Origin: Euperipatoides rowelli
Lineage: Eukaryota; Onychophora; Udeonychophora; Euonychophora; Peripatopsidae
Strand: one strand, 5' to 3'
DNA: 12,953 bases
NCBI GenBank assembly: GCA_003024985.2
Contig: PXIH01S0014538.1
The notes below the pieces were generated by a model. That model did no database searches. It saw only the letters and a list, made by a program, of their open reading frames with translations, and had not been told where the DNA came from. The number at the start of each line of letters is the position of its first letter. The stretch's first letter is position 1. Of this stretch, positions 8,932-12,953 are shown in pieces. A program made the position numbers and the translations under genes.

Positions 8932-8996
8932 TTAAAAAAAAAAAAAAAAATAAAATTAATTAAAAAAAAAAAAGCAGAAGTTAAAAAAAAAGTCAC
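8906..8996. repeat. A-rich tract (A26, A17 and shorter runs)
   Basis: Uninterrupted A-runs at 8906-8931 and 8934-8950 are followed by 8962-8973 and a further run near 8983-8991, separated by TT or TTAATT. This is either a decayed retroposon tail or A-tract expansion. Length in this region may be unreliable if the assembly came from noisy reads. Confidence 0.85.
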
Positions 8997-9092
8997 TTGA
9001 ACTGCAGCAACTCTCAGTTTAACAAACACAAATGAACGTTATTGAATCAAATAGAAGTATGAAAAGGATTGGTACAATGATATTTATAATCA

Positions 9093-9275
9093 ATGCACGC
9101 CTTGCAATATGTCACAGGAACACAGCCTGTTTACAAAGTTGACCTAATAAATTTGTCTGAAACAATCAGCAGCAATGGTTTGGGACTTGCTGATCCAAAC
9201 TATTACCTACCAGCAGCCAGTGACTTACTACCAGGTGTTGTTGCATATTATGACTTATTGCTATCTGGTATTTAA
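9093..9275 (+). pseudogene. BEL/Pao pol: end of protease / linker segment
   Basis: This open frame reads GLGLADPNYYLP, then AASDLLPGV. It matches the BEL/Pao segment just after the aspartic protease, usually 'L-A-D-P-x-[FY]-x-x-P-x-x-I-D-L-L-L-G-A-D'. The catalytic D-[ST]-G-S of the protease itself is not visible upstream, so that part is missing. Shortly after (about 9298-9330), a frame-broken QNT..GW step is followed by LNQKLKTFWKLEE (about 9390-9430), the usual linker leading to reverse transcriptase. Confidence 0.75.
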
Positions 9276-9399
9276 AGAAACAGATAGTTCCACTGTTTTT
9301 CAAAATACCAATTGGGATGGATTATATCATGTCCAGTAAGAGTAAATAATAGCAAGTCTGTAACAGTCTCTAACATGGGCATTCAAGAATTAAACCAAA

Positions 9400-9990
9400 A
9401 GCTCAAAACATTTTGGAAATTGGAAGAAACTTAGGGAGAGGCAACCAATGGTAGAAGTGGCAAGTGAAGAACAATTAAACACACACACACTAGGGAATAT
9501 AGAAGATTTGCGATATATTTACCCTTTTGAAGCAATGGGCCCAAGCTGGGTGAAAACAGACTTGCAGTAAGAGATATGGTCTATCATTTGTTTGTGAAGG
9601 AATATATTGAATTAAATCACATGAAAGTTGTTGAACCAGGTGATATGAATAGAAGTAGTTACTAAATGCCATACCACTATGTAAAAAAAGGAATCTAGCT
9701 CCACTATCAACCTACATGTGGTTTTTAATGGCACAGCAAAACCCACTAAAAGAATCTCACTATATGAAGGCTTGATGGTAGGTCCAATAGTGCAAGATGG
9801 ACTTTTAGAAATCATGATGAGATTCCAGCTACATAAATTTGTATTTACAGCAGATTTAAAAAAGATGTACAGGCAGATAAGGATGCATGTTGACCATTGT
9901 GATTATCAACAAATTATTTATTGTTTATCATCAGTCATGGCAATGAAGGATTACTTTTTTAAAAACCGTGACGTATGATACTGCATTGGC
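9400..9990 (+). pseudogene. BEL/Pao reverse transcriptase, N-terminal half
   Basis: At 9555-9665 one frame gives FVKEYIELNHMKVVEP, the conserved entry into the polymerase domain, and ends in a stop. A frame change then leads to SSSTINLHVVFNGTAKPTKR and the open segment 9718-9978. That segment contains ISLYEGLMVGPIVQD and FVFTADLKKMYRQIRMHV, holding the first catalytic aspartate (TAD). The reported frame starts at a GTG valine codon inside the domain, not at a true start. A further frame (9965-10060) reads TVTYDTALAPLLATKCFLEL and stops. The enzyme is non-functional because these pieces lie in different frames. Confidence 0.88.
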
Positions 9991-10062
9991 TCCATTATTG
10001 GCTACCAAATGTTTCCTTGAACTCACTAACTTTGGTGAAAATACCCACTCACTTGCATAAAA

Positions 10063-10215
10063 AATAATCAACAGGAAGTCTATGTCGATGAGTTAATATC
10101 AGGGTTGGATACAATGGAGCTATGCAAAGCTTATGACCATTTAATTGATTTGTTATCATTAGGTGGTTTTGACTTGTGTGAGTGGGCTAGTAATAATGAT
10201 CAATTAGTGACATGA
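10063..10215 (+). pseudogene. BEL/Pao reverse transcriptase, catalytic YVDD region altered to YVDE
   Basis: The frame reads EVYVDELISGLDTMELC, then LLSLGGFDLCEWASNNDQ before a TGA at 10213. BEL/Pao enzymes normally have Y-V-D-D-L-L-x-G here, followed by a 'G-F-x-L-x-K-W-x-S-N' step. Both are recognisable. The second catalytic aspartate codon is GAG (Glu) at 10090-10092, which would abolish or strongly lower activity even if the frames were intact. Confidence 0.85.
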
Positions 10216-10344
10216 CTCCCTAAGCATTTGTGCAGTCAAGATCATGTTTTGAAGTTTGCATAAGTACTAAAAAACTTAGGGAATGTATTGGCAACCTGGT
10301 GTGATAGGATTGCTTTTAATGTAATGTCAAATTCAAAGACTTAA

Positions 10345-11060
10345 GATCAAATTGAGTGTTCTGTTCAACATTCCCAAGCTTTTTTATCCTTAGGGCTGGC
10401 TAGCAACTGATATAGTGTGTGCAAACATTATAGCTTCAGGGTGTGGAATGGGATGACCATCTACCATTACAGAGGAGTGGATACAATATAATAGTGAACT
10501 TCCATTAATAAAAAAAAAACATTGAGATACAAGGCACATGGTTGTTGACTCATCATGATAGGGGACATTATCTCTAAGGTTTCTGTGATGCATTAAGTCG
10601 GCTTTTGGACTGCTAGTTTTCATTCATTCCAGTGGTAAAGGCAACCCAACAGAAAGATTGGTGTAATCAAGTCTAGAGTAGCACAGGTCTTTAAAAAATA
10701 TCAGTCTACCTTGTTATGTCATCCTGGCACATTTGATAAATAAAGTGATGCTGGTTTTGTCAGTAAGGACTGAAAACAGTTATGCATAGACTGACAGTAC
10801 TGTTGTTTTATCCTGGCTAAGAAAGCTACCACATTTCTGGAAAACATTTGTGGCAAACAGGATTACAGAAATACAAAAGTTACTTGCTCCAAACCATTGG
10901 AGACATGTTGTTTCTGAAAGTAATCCAGCTGTTTATTGTGTGGACAATCATTAGTTCAGATAATGAATAATAAATTGTGGTGGTTTGTCCCATCTTGGTT
11001 GTTGAAGAATAGTGCACAATGGTAATCAAATACCCAGTTAACCAGTAAGAATGATAGTAG
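10345..11060 (+). pseudogene. BEL/Pao RT-RNase H connection and RNase H remnant
   Basis: Block one (about 10345-10400) reads KIKLSVLFNIPKLFYP and, after a frame change, LGLAS, the usual 'L-S-x-x-A-x-x-F-D-P-L-G' step. Block two has EEWIQYNSELPLI (about 10471-10508) and then GFCDALSRL (about 10578-10605), the RNase H 'F-x-D-A-S' strand. Block three (10790-10954) reads TDSTVVLSWL, FVANRITEIQKLL, HWRHVVSESNPA and ends in TAG. Block four (about 10973-11027) gives LWWFVPSWLLKNSAQW, the segment before integrase. No integrase core follows. All blocks sit in different frames or are separated by stops. Confidence 0.85.
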
Positions 11061-11082
11061 TATAGAAAGGTGGGTTCTGTCC

Positions 11083-11188
11083 AAACCAATCAGATTTGAG
11101 CACCCACAATGCCTTGCGACAACAATGTGAAAATTGACATCAACAATGCTTTTTCCCATAATGCAATGGGTGATCTCATTTTCATATT
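11083..11188. repeat. Left portion of satellite-like region
   Basis: GAGCACCCACAATGCCTTGC (from 11098) is a diverged copy of the phrase GAGTACCCAGAATGC found at 11877 and 12020. The end of the stretch, CTCATTTTCATATT (11175-11188), matches CTCATTTGCATATT at 11655-11668. It is the left flank of the transposon at 11189-11582. Confidence 0.55.
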
Positions 11189-11582
11189 TCGAGGGTTTAG
11201 TGTCAAAAAACTTTAACTACAAAATCAGGTTTTTTGAGATAAAAGTAGTTAGACATCATACTAGGTACAATACATATTATGTAAAAAAACTGTAACTCTC
11301 TGATTAATATTTTACAAGTATTAAAAACTTTAATGTACCTTTCCCTAAAAATTTTTTAATGTCAAAAAGCGTTATCTGGTATTTTTAAATTTTGTAGAGA
11401 AAAAATAAACAATAGGATGAAAATCAATGTTTGTAACAATGTTTATAAGTATGTATTTTTCTTTTTTTCTAATTATGTATAGTTATTAGACTCTTGAAGA
11501 ACAAAGTGTACTCGAACAGTTTTTTGATGTTTCTGAAGAATGAAGATTTTGTAGTTAAAGTTTTTTGACACTTAACCCTCGA
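11189..11582. mobile_element. Nonautonomous inverted-repeat DNA transposon (394 bp)
   Basis: Terminal inverted repeats of 38 bp, 11189-11226 and 11545-11582, differ at one position. They begin TCGAGGGTT and include GTGTCAAAAAACTTTAACTA. The interior is AT-rich and has no protein-coding frame. Comparison with an uninterrupted copy of the same local repeat 84 bp downstream places the insertion after CATATT and before TTTGAA, implying a 2-bp TT duplication. A 2-bp duplication is commoner in the Tc1/mariner group (which uses TA), but the superfamily is not established. Confidence 0.8.
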
Positions 11583-11750
11583 TTTGAATATCCAAGTATG
11601 AAGTCATCTTTGGAAATGTTCGGCAATGTTCGGGTGTTTCCGTGAGGGGTGTGGCTCATTTGCATATTCGAACACCCAACTATGACATCATCTTTGGTAT
11701 AATTCGTTAATATTTGGTAATCTTTGACCATTTTTGATAATTTCCGTCAA
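11583..11750. repeat. 84-bp direct repeat, two units
   Basis: TTTGAATATCCAAGTATGAA (11583 on) aligns with TTCGAACACCCAACTATGAC (11667 on), each followed by (G/A)TCATCTTTGG and a TTCG/TTTGG-rich tail. Including the sequence left of the transposon, a CTCATTTNCATATT phrase recurs once per unit. Confidence 0.65.
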
Positions 11751-11804
11751 TTTCCAAAATTTTCCAATGATTCCCGAAGTTTTGGGTTTGGGGGTACCCC
11801 CCTT

Positions 11805-12046
11805 ATTAGCATAAATTGCTTATTGTGACACCATTTTCGAGTTTGCCAAAGGCAAACTTCAGAAATCAACATACCTGAGTACCCAGAATGCATTGCTGTA
11901 GTGTTTTCTGATGATTTACGAAGTTTTCATTTTATGAGTACCTCCTAATTAGCATAAAGACCTTATAATGATGTCATTTCCGAGTTTGGCAAAGTCAAAC
12001 TTTGGAAATATATGTATCTGAGTACCCAGAATGCTTTGCCGGTGTT
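11805..12046. repeat. 143-bp direct repeat, two units
   Basis: The units share TTAGCATAAA, a TGAYRYCATTT(T/C)CGAGTTTG segment, and CTGAGTACCCAGAATGC (GAGT at 11877 and 12020, 143 apart). Each unit also holds a short dyad, AGTTTGCC-AAA-GGCAAACT in unit 1 and AGTTTGGCAAAGTCAAACT in unit 2. Substitutions keep most of the pairing. Confidence 0.75.
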
Positions 12047-12065
12047 ACTGATGCATTTGGGACAT

Positions 12066-12108
12066 TTTTTCAAAAATCCAAGATGGCGTCTAAAATGGCG
12101 TCCAAAAG
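12066..12108. repeat. Tandem ATGGCGTC motif (YY1-like)
   Basis: CAAGATGGCGTC is followed directly by TAAAATGGCGTC and CAAAA, so a 12-bp unit occurs twice (about 12079-12102). AAGATGGCG resembles the core of the animal YY1 site. Whether any factor binds here is unknown. Confidence 0.5.
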
Positions 12109-12161
12109 TTTTTTTTTTATATTTCAATGGGAATTTGTTCAGGGATGAATTCTGGGTAAGA

Positions 12162-12600
12162 TGTGATGTCATACCCTTGCATAGAACAATGCGCCATCGA
12201 CTTAGAGCATTTTTAGTTGAATATTTGTAAATGTAGGGGGGCCTTAATGTGTAGGTATGTTCCACACCCATCTCCGAAGACTTATGAACTCAAGCTTCGG
12301 GATTTATGTAGTATATATGTATGACATCATACTCCACTAGGTTTCATCCAACTGTGATGTCATACACATGTGCAGTATGATTCGTCAGTGACTTAGAAAT
12401 TTTCTATCTTCGTATGTTGGTGGGTGTGCCATGAGCCACCCCGAGGGTTTACGACCCCGAGCTTTGGAAATATTTAAAGTAATTGTGTATGAAATCAATG
12501 TGTTATATTGTTAAATTGATACATCATCATTTAAACTTTCTGTGACATCATGCACATGTACACATTGACGTTCGTCACTTTAATAATTTTCTTCTCCAAA
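12162..12600. repeat. Satellite-like repeat, period about 190 bp
   Basis: TGTGAYRTCATRC starts at 12162, 12353 and 12541, spacings of 191 and 188. Each is followed by a GCA(C/T)-rich step, TCGTCA or ATCGACTTAG-like sequence, and ATTTTCT or ATTTTTAG. Units one and two continue in parallel through CACACCCATCTCCGA / GTGCCATGAGCCACCCCGA and then AGCTTCGGGATTTAT / AGCTTTGGAAATATT. The third unit is incomplete. Overlapping open frames at 11963-12271 and 12012-12230 lie in this repeat and have no protein similarity I recognise; they are not called. Confidence 0.7.
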
Positions 12601-12953
12601 TCTAAAATTTCCATTCTCAAGACGTGCAATCATCACTTCTGGTCTGGCTGTATCGAGTAAAACATGAATTACCATTAGACACAATCATTACATTTGAATG
12701 ATAGGTCAAGTCTGAGCCATCTTATTCTCTCTCAGCTGATCACACGTTCTGCACCACCGGCCTTGCACCTAGAACATAAACACACATTTTTCAAGTTCTA
12801 GGATAACCCCTATGCCACACAGGCTTGAGCAAGCCTTTTGGAAGAAGAAAAATAGCTCAGACGTAACCTAATTCTAACGGGAAATATGAACATATAAAAT
12901 GGGCAACTCATCTAAAACATTACCGGTCTTCTCATATATACCGGTATATATAT
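12601..12953. other. Window end: no gene; short dyads
   Basis: No coding sequence is seen. Three dyads occur: CCTAGAAC/GTTCTAGG (12768-12775 and 12795-12802), AGGCTTG-AG-CAAGCCT (12821-12836), and an 18-bp palindrome centred on CCGG (12934-12951). A second ACCGGT lies at 12922-12927. These might be the edge of another repeat that continues past the window. Confidence 0.4.

Larger units (their letters stand above)
6890..11060 (+). mobile_element. Decayed BEL/Pao LTR retrotransposon
   Basis: Plus-strand blocks appear in the order expected of BEL/Pao elements: gag with the SGDY..W-type motif, CCHC-like knuckle, end of protease (LADP), reverse transcriptase (VVFNG..K, FTADLKKMYRQI), a post-RT linker, and RNase H (TDSTVVLSWL, FVANRITEIQ, NPA). 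Every block is broken by stops or frame changes. Roughly 1 kb between gag and pol is replaced by unrelated DNA, and most of the protease is gone. No integrase or terminal LTR pair was found, so the copy is truncated at about 11060. A 5' LTR, if any, would lie about 6630-6880 but has no partner to confirm it. Confidence 0.85.

Noticed and set aside
8729-8996. CRISPR-like or structured array from the TTA and A runs
   Set aside because: These are a simple microsatellite and poly(A)-type tracts with no repeat-spacer pattern, in a eukaryotic sequence.
9490-9815. Minus-strand open frames over the BEL/Pao reverse transcriptase
   Set aside because: They are antisense shadows of the plus-strand pol segment, which has clear family motifs.
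10390-11159. Minus-strand open frames over the BEL/Pao RNase H region
   Set aside because: They are antisense to recognised RNase H blocks and have no independent support.
11963-12271. 102-residue minus-strand and 72-residue plus-strand overlapping frames
   Set aside because: Both lie inside the satellite-like repeats and have no recognisable protein features. Open length here is plausible by chance.

Overview
The window is AT-rich nuclear DNA from a eukaryote, almost certainly an animal. It has spliceosomal exons with consensus GTAAGT donors and polypyrimidine/AG acceptors, a Reeler-domain gene fragment, a BEL/Pao LTR retrotransposon, an L1-like non-LTR retrotransposon and several short inverted-repeat elements. 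BEL/Pao elements and secreted Reeler proteins are typical of invertebrates. The recurring TAGGCCTA-type motifs and general texture suggest a marine invertebrate, but the phylum cannot be fixed from this sequence. I see no bacterial operon, rRNA, functional tRNA or CRISPR array.

Only one host gene is supported. Two plus-strand exons (41-281 and 1560-1648) encode most of a Reeler domain. A strong acceptor at 1959-1960 opens a possible terminal exon whose second codon is a stop (1963-1965), which would make a short secreted Reeler-only protein of the putative defense protein type. The first exon or exons, with the signal peptide, lie before the window.

From about 2075 onward the window is a graveyard of nested repeats. 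Two copies of one family, in opposite orientation, combine terminal inverted repeats with a tRNA-like core carrying A- and B-box sequences (about 2076-2356 and 2402-3970). The second copy is split by a 1.22-kb, 5'-truncated, minus-strand L1-like LINE (2610-3833) flanked by an exact 14-bp target duplication. A MITE-like inverted-repeat element follows at 4095-4370, then a weakly defined repeat (4670-5325) and a largely featureless AT-rich stretch to about 6400. A degenerate three-unit repeat with a period near 95 bp lies at 6416-6630.

A decayed plus-strand BEL/Pao retrotransposon occupies about 6890-11060. Gag, zinc-knuckle, the end of the protease, reverse transcriptase and RNase H segments are recognisable in order, but they are broken by many stops and frameshifts. 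About 1 kb between gag and pol is replaced by unrelated sequence that includes a smaller retroposon. Integrase and the 3' LTR were not found. The catalytic YVDD motif reads YVDE.

The last 1.5 kb (about 11090-12600) is a degenerate satellite-like region of direct repeats with periods of about 84, 143 and 190 bp. It carries six exact copies of the CRE-like octamer TGACATCA/TGATGTCA and is interrupted by a 394-bp inverted-repeat transposon. A neighbouring repeat unit supplies the uninterrupted version of that insertion site. None of the repeats appears to encode an intact protein.
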